A stretch of 55,769 bases of DNA from NCBI GenBank assembly GCA_900319635.1, contig ONPF01000011.1, positions 1 through 55,769 of the forward strand, in the 5' to 3' direction. The translations under genes were made by a program, and so were the position numbers. The notes under the pieces are model-generated. The model had not been told where the DNA came from. It ran no database searches and was given only the letters and a program-made list of their open reading frames with translations. This document shows positions 7,458-17,518 of this stretch, in pieces; within the stretch, counting starts at the first letter, position 1, and each line of letters starts with the position of its first letter. This DNA comes from an uncultured Eubacteriales bacterium. Its GTDB lineage: Bacteria; Bacillota; Clostridia; Oscillospirales; Oscillospiraceae.

Positions 7458-7793
7458 ATGAAAGTCAAGATCGCGCTGCTGCTGTGCCTGATGGGCGCGG
7501 CGCTCTTTACCGGCGCGGAGGCGCTGCGCAGTCTGCGCCGCCAGCCCTCCGCGGCCTTTCCGGAGGAGGTGTACGCCTCCTTCGCCCGCAACGCCGACAG
7601 CGCCGTGTACTTTCTCCGCCGGGAGGGGGACTATGTGGGCGTCTTCCCCTCGGCGGGCGGGCGGGAGCCCCTGCGCGTCACGGGGATCGAGCTGCAGACC
7701 CTGCGGCGGGCGGACCGGGCCATGGTGGAGGCGGGGCTGCCTGTGCGCAGCCGCCTGGAGCTGCTGCAGCTGCTGGAGGATCTGGGCTCCTGA
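7458..7793 (+). CDS. BofC C-terminal-like exported protein
   Basis: A 111-residue protein starting at the ATG at 7458 behind GGCGGAGGGA. One N-terminal hydrophobic segment (about 4-20) acts as a signal or anchor. The rest matches the pattern of the BofC C-terminal domain: YFLRREGDYVGVF, then VTGIELQTLRRADRAMVEAG, then a final ELLQLLEDL. BofC tunes intercompartmental signalling in Bacillus sporulation, but this class of short clostridial relatives has no established role. It is divergent from the penicillin-binding protein gene and upstream of a lipoprotein gene with its own promoter. Confidence 0.65.
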   Translation: MKVKIALLLCLMGAALFTGAEALRSLRRQPSAAFPEEVYASFARNADSAVYFLRREGDYVGVFPSAGGREPLRVTGIELQTLRRADRAMVEAGLPVRSRLELLQLLEDLGS

Positions 7794-7836
7794 CGGACGG
7801 ATCGGCAGAGGACGAGATTTTGGATGCGGTCATATC

Positions 7837-7865
7837 TTGTATTCTTGGACAACTCCTTGTATAAT
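7837..7865 (+). promoter_or_regulatory. sigma-A promoter of the lipoprotein gene
   Basis: TTGTAT (7837-7842), 17 bp, TATAAT (7860-7865). Confidence 0.75.
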
Positions 7866-7905
7866 AAAATACAGTTCCTGATTTGATTTTCTTTGGAGGT
7901 GTCTT

Positions 7906-8520
7906 ATGAAAAAAATCTTTCCCCTTCTTCTGGTCTTTTTGATGATCCTGGCTCTGGCGGCCTGCGGTTCCCCGGCTCCTACCGTTTCCGGCGTCTGGAC
8001 GGTAAGCAGCTTCCCCGATCTTTACTCCGATGCGGATTCAGTTTCTGTCACACTTGAGCTGGGCGAGGACGGAAAAGGCTACTCTTTGTTTACGGAAGAC
8101 AGCAATAAAACCTATTCCCCTGTAAGCTGGACGGATACAAAGATCACCATCAACGGCAAAACAGCCTCTTACGTTTGGGAGGGGGACAGCCTGACGCTGA
8201 ACGCGGACGAGGGTACCTATATCCTGACCAGAACCGGCAGCGCAGAAAAGCGCACCGCTCTCAAGCCCGGTACATACACGCTGGTTCGCGGCATTGTGAA
8301 CGGCGAGGACCGGACTGAGGAGATCAGCGCCACGGTCGTGACGGTGAATGCGGACGGAACGGGTACGAGCCGCAACGGCGACTACTCCGCAGATTTCACC
8401 TGGGATGCGTACTTCTTCACCTTCCCCTCAGACGGCAGCCAGTATTACTACACCTTTGACGGTTCGACCCTGACCGAGTATCAGGGACGCACGCAGCTCA
8501 ACTTCCTTCTCGGTGACTGA
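7906..8520 (+). CDS. lipoprotein of unknown function
   Basis: A 204-residue lipoprotein: signal sequence with lipobox LAAC (Cys20) and a mature part made of two beta-rich halves. Each half has the pattern of small lipocalin-like domains: GVWTVSSF, then repeated strand pairs ending in DSLTLNADEGTYILTRTG; and GTYTLVRGIVNGED ... GSTLTEYQG. The repeated G(V/T)(W/Y) start suggests duplication of one fold. TTGGAGGTG precedes the ATG. It has its own promoter. It was presumably exported and anchored on the outer face of the membrane; the ligand is unknown. The zinc-ribbon protein at 934 ends in a similar-looking domain. Confidence 0.8.
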   Translation: MKKIFPLLLVFLMILALAACGSPAPTVSGVWTVSSFPDLYSDADSVSVTLELGEDGKGYSLFTEDSNKTYSPVSWTDTKITINGKTASYVWEGDSLTLNADEGTYILTRTGSAEKRTALKPGTYTLVRGIVNGEDRTEEISATVVTVNADGTGTSRNGDYSADFTWDAYFFTFPSDGSQYYYTFDGSTLTEYQGRTQLNFLLGD

Positions 8521-8563
8521 GTCAGGCTTCCTGCACGGCAGCTCCGACATACGCACAAAACAG

Positions 8564-8592
8564 TTGATTTCTCATATCGTTTCGGGTACAAT
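8564..8592 (+). promoter_or_regulatory. sigma-A promoter of the DUF1292 gene
   Basis: TTGATT (8564-8569), 17 bp, TACAAT (8587-8592). Confidence 0.75.
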
Positions 8593-8621
8593 AGAGGCAG
8601 CCTTGACAGGAGGATGAAAAT

Positions 8622-8918
8622 ATGAGCGAAGATTTCGGCAGCGATTTTATCACCATCGTGGATGACGACGGCCAGGAGTTCGAGCTGGAGGTCCTGGACG
8701 AGATGCAGTATAACGGGGAGACCTATGTGGCCTTCCTGCCCGCGGACATGAAGGAGGACGATCCGGACTACGGCATCATCATTCTCCGCTCCGTGGAGGA
8801 CGAAAACGGCGATGAGCTCTTTGAGTCCATCGACGACGATGCCCAGCTGGACGACGTGTACCAGCACTTTATGACCATCCTCTTCGACGACGAGGACGAG
8901 GAAGAAGAGGAAAAATAA
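8622..8918 (+). CDS. DUF1292 family protein (YrzB-like)
   Basis: A 98-residue, very acidic protein. FITIVDDDGQEFELEVLDEMQYNGETYVAFLPAD is the typical DUF1292 opening, followed by IIILRSVEDENGDELFESIDDDAQLDDVYQHF and a poly-Asp/Glu tail. The family is near universal in Firmicutes, often near the ruvX/mltG (alaS) region; its function is unknown. AGGAGG precedes the ATG. The gene stands alone here, with its own promoter and the 6S RNA gene behind it. Confidence 0.9.
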   Translation: MSEDFGSDFITIVDDDGQEFELEVLDEMQYNGETYVAFLPADMKEDDPDYGIIILRSVEDENGDELFESIDDDAQLDDVYQHFMTILFDDEDEEEEEK

Positions 8919-8977
8919 AGCGCCCGAGCCGGTTCTGATCCGGCGGTCGGACGCGTAGACTGAAGCAGAAAAACAAA

Positions 8978-9180
8978 AACGCTCTGCGGTGTGCGTGTTT
9001 GTCTTTTCAGACTTGCGGCTCATGAAACCCACATCTCTTATAAGGGATGCCGATTTGAATCTGCGGATTGCAGGCCTCCCGGCCTCGGCCGGACGTTGGA
9101 AGCAGCGAAACAGAACTTAGGCGACCCACCTGCCTATGTGTGCAGGTTACTATTGAGCCGGCACGGCACACGCGGAGGGC
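8978..9180 (+). ncRNA. ssrS: probable 6S RNA
   Basis: A gene-free stretch of about 200 nt ends in a good terminator and closes with a long terminal stem: CTCTGCG-G-TGTGC (8982-8994) pairs with GCACACGCGGAG (9166-9177), with one bulged base. The 3' half (AACTTAGGCGACCCACCTG ... CAGGTTAC ... GCC, then the closing strand) follows the same order as the 3' half of known 6S RNAs. This fits the rod with a central bubble that mimics an open promoter and binds sigma-70/sigma-A RNA polymerase. A weak promoter (TTCTGA 8933, TAGACT 8956) lies upstream. SRP RNA was considered, but its conserved apical GGAAG...tetraloop element is not properly formed. Confidence 0.65.
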
Positions 9181-9207
9181 TCCCCCGGGCAACCGGGGGA
9201 GTTTTTT
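9180..9207 (+). terminator. terminator of the 6S RNA gene
   Basis: CTCCCCCGG (9180-9188) pairs with CCGGGGGAG (9193-9201), followed by TTTTTT. Confidence 0.9.
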
Positions 9208-9242
9208 CGTTCCTCTTCCGTCCCCTTGAGAGGGGACGGAGA

Positions 9243-9525
9243 CGGCTCTCCCCGTAGGGACGAGCATTGCTCGTCCGCTGTCGGGCATCCACGCATGTCC
9301 ACGGCCGACCAATGGTCGGCCCTACAGGTCAACCGTGATTCTCCGCCGTAGGGGCCGACGCCCTCGGCGGCCCGAAGTCTCGTCTCCGCGGAACGCACAA
9401 CCCGCGGGCGACCATAGGTCGCCCCTACGGGAGGGACGGGGCTATGCCCCGTAGGGACGAGCATTGCTCGTCCGCTGTTAGACATTCACGCATGTCCACG
9501 GCCGACCAACGGTCGGCCCTACGGA
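9243..9525. repeat. cluster of GTAGGG palindromic repeats
   Basis: A gene-free stretch made of short palindromes, each ending in GTAGGG/CCCTAC: a GACGAGCATTGCTCGTC hairpin at about 9258 and again at 9456, a GGCCGACCA...TGGTCGGCC hairpin at about 9303 and 9499, and others between. The two long units (about 9250-9326 and 9448-9525) are nearly the same over 70 bp, showing local duplication. There is no coding content. Related palindromes sit in other gaps of the window (32.7, 33.3, 41.2, 41.4, 46.4, 48.6 and 51.3 kb). Confidence 0.8.
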
Positions 9526-9543
9526 GGGATTGCCCCCCGGCGC

Positions 9544-9574
9544 AAAACGCCCGGCGGTCTTTCGACCGCCGGGC
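9544..9574 (-). terminator. gdhA terminator
   Basis: An 11-bp perfect stem (9549-9559 with 9564-9574); on the minus strand it is followed by GTTTTG. Confidence 0.85.
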
Positions 9575-9600
9575 TTCGGTTATGCTGTTTTAGGAAAGGA

Positions 9601-12041
<2,441 letters not shown>

Positions 12042-12051
12042 GGCGCAAAAG

Positions 12052-12084
12052 GGCTCCCCGTTCTGCTTGAACGGGGAGCCTTTT
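12052..12084. terminator. bidirectional terminator between galM and the hydrolase gene
   Basis: An 11-bp stem built on GGCTCCCCG/CGGGGAGCC with a short loop; TTTT follows on the plus strand and CCCTTTTGC on the minus. The 29-bp hairpin is identical in sequence to that at 16043-16071. Confidence 0.85.
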
Positions 12085-12137
12085 CAATCGGATAGAGCGG
12101 AGGCGCGCCGCGCGTTTATGCCCCGGGTCTTCCTCCT

Positions 12138-13022
12138 TTATTGCTCCAGGAAGCACAGGACATCATGGAAGACCTGCTCCCTGTTGAGCTCGTTGAAGAC
12201 CTCATGTCTTGCGTCCTCATAGACGATCAGCGTGCTTTGAAGCCCGAGCTCCTCATACTTTTTCTGCAGTGCGTAGAGCCCCTCGCCCCAGTTGGAAACC
12301 GGGTCCATGGAGCCGCCGATGATAAGAATGGGCAGATCCTTGGGGATATTCTCCATCGCCTTTTCCTCGCCCATATCCGCCATGCCCTGGATCATATTCT
12401 GATAAAAGCCCAGCGTGCAGGTGCAGCCGCTGTAGGGGTCGGCAATATAGGCGTCAACGATGCTCTCATCTCTTGTCAGCCAGTCAAAGTCCGTCCTCGC
12501 CTTCTCATAGCGGGAGTTGTAAGCCCCGAACATGGAGGCAATGAGCTCAAAATTGGGCTGGTTCGGGTCGCCCGCCTCGGTCAGCGCCGTCACCATGGCC
12601 GCCGTCTCCCTGGCGTTCGGCGCGCTCATGGTGCTCCCGGAGAGGACGCAGCCGTCGATATGCTTTCCGTGGCGCTCGAGATAGAGCTGGCTGAGGAAGG
12701 AGCCCATGGAGTGCCCGATGAGGAAGACCTTGTCCGTCTTTTCCTTTGAGCGTTGGACGAGCTCATCCAGATTTTCCACGCAGCGGTCAAAATCTCCCTG
12801 ATCCATGTGCCCCAGATGCTCGGCCATGCGGTCGTGCCCGATGTGGACGATGGCGCGCACGGCGTAGCCCTGCCCGTTTAAAAATTCCGCCAGCGGCACA
12901 TAGCGTCCGGGATGCTCGGCCATGCCGTGGGAGAGGACGACCGTGGCCTTGGGCGCCTCAATCGGAAAGTCATAATACCAAACGGGCTTGCCCTCTTTGT
13001 TGATGAATTTTTCGATTGTCAT
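12138..13022 (-). CDS. alpha/beta hydrolase, monoacylglycerol lipase-like
   Basis: A 294-residue cytoplasmic serine hydrolase of the lysophospholipase/monoglyceride lipase type. VVLSHGMAEHPGRY (28-41) supplies the oxyanion region; the nucleophile is Ser105 in GHSMG; the acid is Asp240 in GGSMDPVS; the base is His273 in EDARHEVFNE. No signal peptide or membrane segment is visible. It lies just downstream of the membrane-fused hydrolase at 13099-15345 in the same direction; a weak GC-rich hairpin separates them, so a shared transcript is possible. Substrate is inferred as a small ester or acylglycerol. Confidence 0.9.
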   Translation of the reverse strand: MTIEKFINKEGKPVWYYDFPIEAPKATVVLSHGMAEHPGRYVPLAEFLNGQGYAVRAIVHIGHDRMAEHLGHMDQGDFDRCVENLDELVQRSKEKTDKVFLIGHSMGSFLSQLYLERHGKHIDGCVLSGSTMSAPNARETAAMVTALTEAGDPNQPNFELIASMFGAYNSRYEKARTDFDWLTRDESIVDAYIADPYSGCTCTLGFYQNMIQGMADMGEEKAMENIPKDLPILIIGGSMDPVSNWGEGLYALQKKYEELGLQSTLIVYEDARHEVFNELNREQVFHDVLCFLEQ

Positions 13023-13055
13023 GGTTGATAGACTCCTCTTTTCAAAATGTCGGAA

Positions 13056-13084
13056 CGGGGATCGGCAGCGGACTGCCGACCCCC
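13056..13084 (-). terminator. GC-rich hairpin between the two hydrolase genes
   Basis: GGGATCGGCAG pairs with CTGCCGACCCC. There is no clean T-run, so it may be a partial terminator or an mRNA-stabilising stem. Confidence 0.4.
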
Positions 13085-13098
13085 GTATTTCGCGCGGT

Positions 13099-15345
13099 TC
13101 AGAATCTGTAGCAGCAGGTGGAGGCCACGGCGACGATGCCGAAGAGGAAGGTGTTCACAAAGACGCCGGTCCAGATGTTGCCGGTCTTCGCGGTGATCCG
13201 ACGCTGGATGATCGCGAGCGCCACCAAGGTGCATTCAAAGGCTTCACAGACGATGCTGTAGAGGCCGAAGTGGGGGAAGGGCGCCACGCCGACGGTCTCA
13301 AGCGTGCCGAACTGGTAGATAAGGAAGAGCGTGTTGGGGATGGCGGCAATGGCGACCGCCATGAGATCCGCCTTCCAGCCGGTCATGCCATGGGTGCCGT
13401 TGGCGATGACGATGCCCATGCAGGCGTAGAAGATGAAGAAGAAGGGCATGTACCGCAGGGCCACCCGCAGCTGGAACCAGGTGGGCGTGTTGAAGTTGAA
13501 CATGAAAATTCTCAGATCGACCTTGAACACCCAGATGATGATCTGCAGGAAGAAGTAGATCGCCGCGACCGCGATCACGCCGATGAGGAAGGCAATGCCA
13601 AACTGCCCAAGCGTTGCCTTGAGGCCAAGCTCCTTTGCGCCGTGCTTCGTGTTGATGGCAAAGTGGGTGATGAGCGTGAACATGAGCGCGACCAGGCCGC
13701 AGTTCATGGCGTAGTAGGCGATATTGCCCTGGATGCCCGTGGCGTACCACTTGTTGGTGCCGTAGGCGATGGCGGTGACGCCGTTGCCGGTGGTGTAGCG
13801 GAGGACGATGGCGAGGGCGGCGATCAGCGCGATGCCCACAGCGGCCCGTCCGAAGACCTTCTTTTCACCGGGCTGAAGCTCGCCCTTCCCGGCCTTGACA
13901 AGCGCCACAACGCCCAGCGCCACCGAGAGGAGGATCAGGATCTGGAAAATCAGCGTAGTGAAGTCGGTGACTCTGGCCAGCCCCTCCGCGTCTCTGTCAA
14001 GCAGCGGAACGATGAGCGAGCAGATAAAGAGCATCGAAATGCCGGTGAGGAGCAGGGAGAGGAGCTTCTTCGTTCTGGAGGGTGTCTCCGCCTCCGCAGG
14101 CAGGGCGAGCGCCTCCTGCGTGACGACCTTCTTGAAGAAGGGCAGCTTGGAAAGCCAGATCGCCAGGCTGATGAGCGTGCCGATGAAGCACAGCATGGCA
14201 AGGCCCAGGAAGACCTCTCTCAGCCACCAGATCTGCCCGGACGTGTTCTTGATGCCGTGGTCAGCCGGCGTGCCGAGATCGTGGGAAGCAAGCTGATAGG
14301 TGAAGGCGTGGTCATAGAACTCGATCATGCGCTGGGTGCACTCGGGGCTCCAGGTGTTATAGGGGTGGTCGCCCTCCACCACATAGATCACGCGCTCGCC
14401 GTAGCCGGGGCTAGCGTTCTTGTAGCTCTCCGCGCCGGTAGCGCCGTAAGCCAGGTTGGTCACGGGATCGACCGCGTAGTATTCACCGGAGACGCCGGGG
14501 CCGGTCAGGCCCAGCATGCTGTAGCCGACGGCATCCTTTACGTAGTTCTTTTCGATGACCTCGCGCTCGTCCGCATTGTCAAAGAAGAACTCGTCATAGC
14601 GCGCGGCAATGGTGCCGGCGGTACGCGGGCCAAAGGTGTTGTACGTAGCGGGGTAGTAGCCGCCGGAATAGGCGGTGACATAGCCGTCGTCATAGCGGAA
14701 GTCCGCACCCACCGAAAGGACGGCGGCGATCATTCTGTAGTTCTGGCTGCGGCGAATGGTGAGGTTCATCTCGTCCCAGGCCGCAGCGATCTCGCTGGAG
14801 AAGCCGCCCATGGAGTGCCCGGAAACGCTGATCATACCGTTGCCGGCGGCATCCTTGAGCACATAGGGCTGGGAGTACATGTACTCCACCGCGTCATACA
14901 TGCTCCAAACATAGAAATAGAAGGCCTGGGGCGTATCCCAGGAGGAGTCGCCGTGGTCGTACTGGTCAAAGGCAAAGACCACATAGCCCCTGCGGGACAT
15001 TTCCACCGCAGGCGCCTTCTGCGTCTCCTTGCTGTCGTTGTAGCCGTTGGTGAGGATCACGCAGGGCGCGGGGTTCTCCGCCGAAACGCCCTTCGGCAGA
15101 TAGAGATAACCGGTGAGCTTTGCGTTCAGCATCCCGTCCTTGTTCTCCCCGATGGTCATACGGTAGGGAACAGCCTCCGCGTCGCCGTACTTTTCGGCGT
15201 AGAAGGCGTCCATGTCGACCGTGACCATCTGGACATCCACGCTGTTGCCGGACGAGTTCACCAACGCGCCGAAAAACGACAGCACGAGGCATAAACTCGC
15301 CAGACACGCAACGAGAGCATAGGGTTTCTTGAAGAATCTTTTCAT
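13099..15345 (-). CDS. alpha/beta hydrolase fused to a polytopic membrane domain
   Basis: A 748-residue protein. An N-terminal membrane segment (about 8-28) leads to an extracytoplasmic hydrolase domain: CVILTNGYNDS, FAFDQYDHGDSS (residues 126-135), the nucleophile Ser178 in SVSGHSMGGFSS, and a candidate His in VEGDHPYNTW. From about residue 385 there are roughly eight or more membrane helices with no known transporter motif, ending in KTGNIWTGVFVNTFLFG. GAGGAAG precedes the ATG. The gene at 35832-37784 encodes a clear paralogue with the same order of domains. The XRE regulator gene stands divergently upstream, making it a candidate target. I know of no assigned function for this fusion. Confidence 0.85.
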   Translation of the reverse strand: MKRFFKKPYALVACLASLCLVLSFFGALVNSSGNSVDVQMVTVDMDAFYAEKYGDAEAVPYRMTIGENKDGMLNAKLTGYLYLPKGVSAENPAPCVILTNGYNDSKETQKAPAVEMSRRGYVVFAFDQYDHGDSSWDTPQAFYFYVWSMYDAVEYMYSQPYVLKDAAGNGMISVSGHSMGGFSSEIAAAWDEMNLTIRRSQNYRMIAAVLSVGADFRYDDGYVTAYSGGYYPATYNTFGPRTAGTIAARYDEFFFDNADEREVIEKNYVKDAVGYSMLGLTGPGVSGEYYAVDPVTNLAYGATGAESYKNASPGYGERVIYVVEGDHPYNTWSPECTQRMIEFYDHAFTYQLASHDLGTPADHGIKNTSGQIWWLREVFLGLAMLCFIGTLISLAIWLSKLPFFKKVVTQEALALPAEAETPSRTKKLLSLLLTGISMLFICSLIVPLLDRDAEGLARVTDFTTLIFQILILLSVALGVVALVKAGKGELQPGEKKVFGRAAVGIALIAALAIVLRYTTGNGVTAIAYGTNKWYATGIQGNIAYYAMNCGLVALMFTLITHFAINTKHGAKELGLKATLGQFGIAFLIGVIAVAAIYFFLQIIIWVFKVDLRIFMFNFNTPTWFQLRVALRYMPFFFIFYACMGIVIANGTHGMTGWKADLMAVAIAAIPNTLFLIYQFGTLETVGVAPFPHFGLYSIVCEAFECTLVALAIIQRRITAKTGNIWTGVFVNTFLFGIVAVASTCCYRF

Positions 15346-15418
15346 TTTCTCGCTTCCTCCTTTATAGTATTTCCTTCTTTCTCCGGGGACTAATTCGTAT
15401 TTTAAGGAAATATTTTTC

Positions 15419-15451
15419 TTGCAACAAGGTCAATAATAAGATATTATCTTA
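15419..15451 (+). promoter_or_regulatory. promoter of the XRE gene with overlapping palindromic operator
   Basis: TTGCAA (15419-15424), 17 bp, TATTAT (15442-15447). The perfect 15-bp palindrome TAAGATATTATCTTA (15437-15451) is nearly centred on the -10 box, the position of a repressor operator. It lies between the XRE gene and the divergent membrane hydrolase gene; autoregulation and control of the neighbour are inferred. Confidence 0.65.
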
Positions 15452-15521
15452 CTTGGTGAATGAAACTCAGAAGGAAAAATTGTAGAAATAACACAAATGA
15501 ATTGAGCAAAAGGAGACAGCG

Positions 15522-16010
15522 ATGAACTTCGGAGCAAAGCTGCGGGAGGTACGCAGAAACCTGAATTGGACGCAACGGGAGCTTGCGGAGCTTATGGATA
15601 AAACGCCCGCCACGATCTGCGATTGGGAAAAGGGAAAATCCCGGCCCACCATCGACGAGCTTTCCAGCCTGGCGTCGCTTTTCAACGTGACCACAGACTA
15701 TCTGCTGGGGCGGATCGTGCCCTACTGCCCGTTCAAGGACTTCGTCAGTGAATGGCACAAGCAGCGTAATACCCTGCGCAATGTGACACTGATCAAAAAA
15801 TTCACGCCCAATAACATGGCGCTGTTGGAACGGCTGATCCTGCAGCTGGAGCTGGAGAAAAACAGCGACAGTCTGCTCTCCCAGGTTTTCCAGAGCATCG
15901 GATACCGCTTCGACAACAACGAGGACGAATATCGCGACTGGGAATTTGAAAACCTGGAGCTGACAGAACAGCAAAGGCTTCGGGAGCTGCTCAAAGCCCA
16001 GAATCACTAA
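15522..16010 (+). CDS. XRE-family transcriptional regulator
   Basis: A 162-residue DNA-binding protein. Residues 4-62 are a standard Cro/C1-type helix-turn-helix (LREVRRNLNWTQRELAELM, TICDWEKGKSRPTIDELSSLA, TDYLLGR). The C-terminal hundred residues are helical and charged, probably for dimerisation, with no peptidase or ligand domain that I recognise. AAAAGGAG precedes the ATG. It is divergent from the membrane hydrolase, and its own -10 lies in a palindrome, so it likely represses itself and perhaps the hydrolase pair. Confidence 0.88.
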   Translation: MNFGAKLREVRRNLNWTQRELAELMDKTPATICDWEKGKSRPTIDELSSLASLFNVTTDYLLGRIVPYCPFKDFVSEWHKQRNTLRNVTLIKKFTPNNMALLERLILQLELEKNSDSLLSQVFQSIGYRFDNNEDEYRDWEFENLELTEQQRLRELLKAQNH

Positions 16011-16042
16011 GATCTGCAGCCTGGATCGTCGGGCACGAAAAA

Positions 16043-16071
16043 GGCTCCCCGTTCTGCTTGAACGGGGAGCC
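16043..16071. terminator. bidirectional terminator, identical to that at 12052
   Basis: The same 29-bp hairpin as at 12052-12080, placed between the convergent XRE and GATE-domain genes. On the minus strand it is followed by TTTTTCG. Confidence 0.85.
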
Positions 16072-16103
16072 TTCTGTATGTTGTTCGTTGCTGGGAAAAG
16101 GGG

Positions 16104-17306
16104 CTATAGCAAGCTGATCAGCACAAAGATCCAGTGGGCAGCGATGCCGGCGCAGAGGCCGCCGATGGTGTGGCTCAGGATGGCCTTGCCGATGAGCTCC
16201 TTGCAGTTGAGACTGTCCATCATGGAGGTGTGGGTGCTGAGATAGCCGCTCCAGCACATGCACATGGCGGTGAAGACCGCGATGTCGTTGGGGCCCACCA
16301 GGCCGTTTTTGAGCAGATCCGGCACCAGGCCGATGGCGGCGCCGGCGGCGCCCAGAGCGGTGACGGGCACGCCGATGGCCTCGGGAGAGGTGAAGCCGAA
16401 GAGAGGCTTGAGGATAAAGTCGATCTTCCCGGCCAGCCAGGGCAGCAGGGCGATGCCCTCGTAGGCGCCGCCGGTGTAGCCGCCCTCGGGCATCTTCATG
16501 GTCAGCATCATGACCAGGGTGCAGATCACCAGCACGCCGGGGATGATGCTCACGCCCATCTTCACGCCGTTGTGACCGCCGTCCAGAATGGCGCCCATGA
16601 TGCGGTTGCCCAGGTTGCCTTCCCGCACCTGGCGCATGTTCTTGGGGATCTCGGAAACGCTGCCGCTGGTCTCCATGGGCGCCTCCGTTCCGAAGCGCTT
16701 TTTGGTGAAGATCAGCATCAGCCGGGTGCTGACAATGCTGCCCACCACGGCGCCCAGAAGTCCCACCAGAACCGCCGAGCCCAGAGGCACGGCCGCGGTG
16801 GAGCTGCTGTACATGGCGGTGCAGACGATGAGGCCCATACCGAAGGCGGTGCCCAGGTTGGTCAGCGCCGGGAACTGGTATTTCTTGAAGTAGCGGCGGA
16901 AGTTCTGATCCTCCGCCAGGCTCAGGATGGCCGGGTTATCCGAAAGGAAGGTGGTGACCACGCCCAGAGAGGAGGCGCCGGGCATGCCGAAGATCGGCTT
17001 CATCAGCGGCTGGAGCAGACGGTTCAGCAGCGACACGAAGCCGAACTCCGACATCAGGCCCGAGATGGCGCCCATGATGACGCAGATGGCGGTCAGCTGC
17101 AGGACGGTGTCCTTCAGCAGATCCTCCGCCGTTTTCAGCATGGTGCCCAGGGCGTTGGACAGGCCCATCTTCCAGGCGAAGAGGGCGAAGATCCCGAAGA
17201 AGAACAGCGGGAACAGGAAGGTCTCCAGCCCCAGTTCCTTTTTGAACAGCGCGGACGAGGCCGGTTTGCCCCCGGGCTGGGGTTTGCCCTTGCTTTTCTT
17301 GAACAT
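16104..17306 (-). CDS. nucleoside-recognition (GATE) domain membrane protein
   Basis: A 400-residue polytopic inner-membrane protein. It carries two GATE-type halves, as in SpmA/SpmB and the nucleoside-recognition family: the first spans about 70-200 (ICVIMGAISGLMSEFG, FLSDNPAILSLAE), the second about 240-400 (GVSIIPGVLVICTLVMML, CMCWSGYLSTHTSMMDS). It was made as one chain rather than two subunits. The N-terminus (KKSKGKPQPGGKP) is basic and cytoplasmic. GGAGGG precedes the ATG. It has a consensus promoter and is monocistronic. Members are linked to nucleoside or small-molecule transport and to spore maturation; the substrate is not deducible here. Confidence 0.8.
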   Translation of the reverse strand: MFKKSKGKPQPGGKPASSALFKKELGLETFLFPLFFFGIFALFAWKMGLSNALGTMLKTAEDLLKDTVLQLTAICVIMGAISGLMSEFGFVSLLNRLLQPLMKPIFGMPGASSLGVVTTFLSDNPAILSLAEDQNFRRYFKKYQFPALTNLGTAFGMGLIVCTAMYSSSTAAVPLGSAVLVGLLGAVVGSIVSTRLMLIFTKKRFGTEAPMETSGSVSEIPKNMRQVREGNLGNRIMGAILDGGHNGVKMGVSIIPGVLVICTLVMMLTMKMPEGGYTGGAYEGIALLPWLAGKIDFILKPLFGFTSPEAIGVPVTALGAAGAAIGLVPDLLKNGLVGPNDIAVFTAMCMCWSGYLSTHTSMMDSLNCKELIGKAILSHTIGGLCAGIAAHWIFVLISLL

Positions 17307-17401
17307 GGCTTTCCCTCCGAAAGAGCACCCGAACCGGCAAAGCTCGCGGTTCGGGCGGGATTAGATTCGGTTTCGGCGCGAGCAGTGTCGCATCAAATAT
17401 C

Positions 17402-17430
17402 ATTCTATCCAAGAGCGTGCCGTTTGTCAA
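17402..17430 (-). promoter_or_regulatory. sigma-A promoter of the GATE-domain gene
   Basis: Minus strand TTGACA (17430-17425), 17 bp, TAGAAT (17407-17402). Confidence 0.85.
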
Positions 17431-17465
17431 TCGGAATCTGTGGAAATGAGAACTTTTCCGCGCAA

Positions 17466-17496
17466 AAAACGCAGGCCCTGCGGGCCTGCGTTTTCT
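17466..17496 (-). terminator. metNIQ operon terminator
   Basis: A GCAGGCC / GGCCTGC based stem (AACGCAGGCC with GGCCTGCGTT) with T-runs on both sides, just after the metQ stop. Confidence 0.85.
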
Positions 17497-17518
17497 CGTG
17501 CGTTGTGTCTTTGCCGGA

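Noticed and set aside
5852-7864. A 670-residue plus-strand frame opposite the penicillin-binding protein
   Set aside because: Antisense shadow; the real BofC-like gene starts only at 7458 in a different frame.
8978-9180. SRP RNA as an alternative to 6S RNA
   Set aside because: A GGAAGCAGC-like stretch is present, but the conserved SRP apical loop pairing is not formed, and the closing stem and 3' order fit 6S better.
12988-15294. A 768-residue plus-strand frame opposite the membrane hydrolase
   Set aside because: Antisense shadow, unlike any family, while the minus strand has a full hydrolase with membrane helices.
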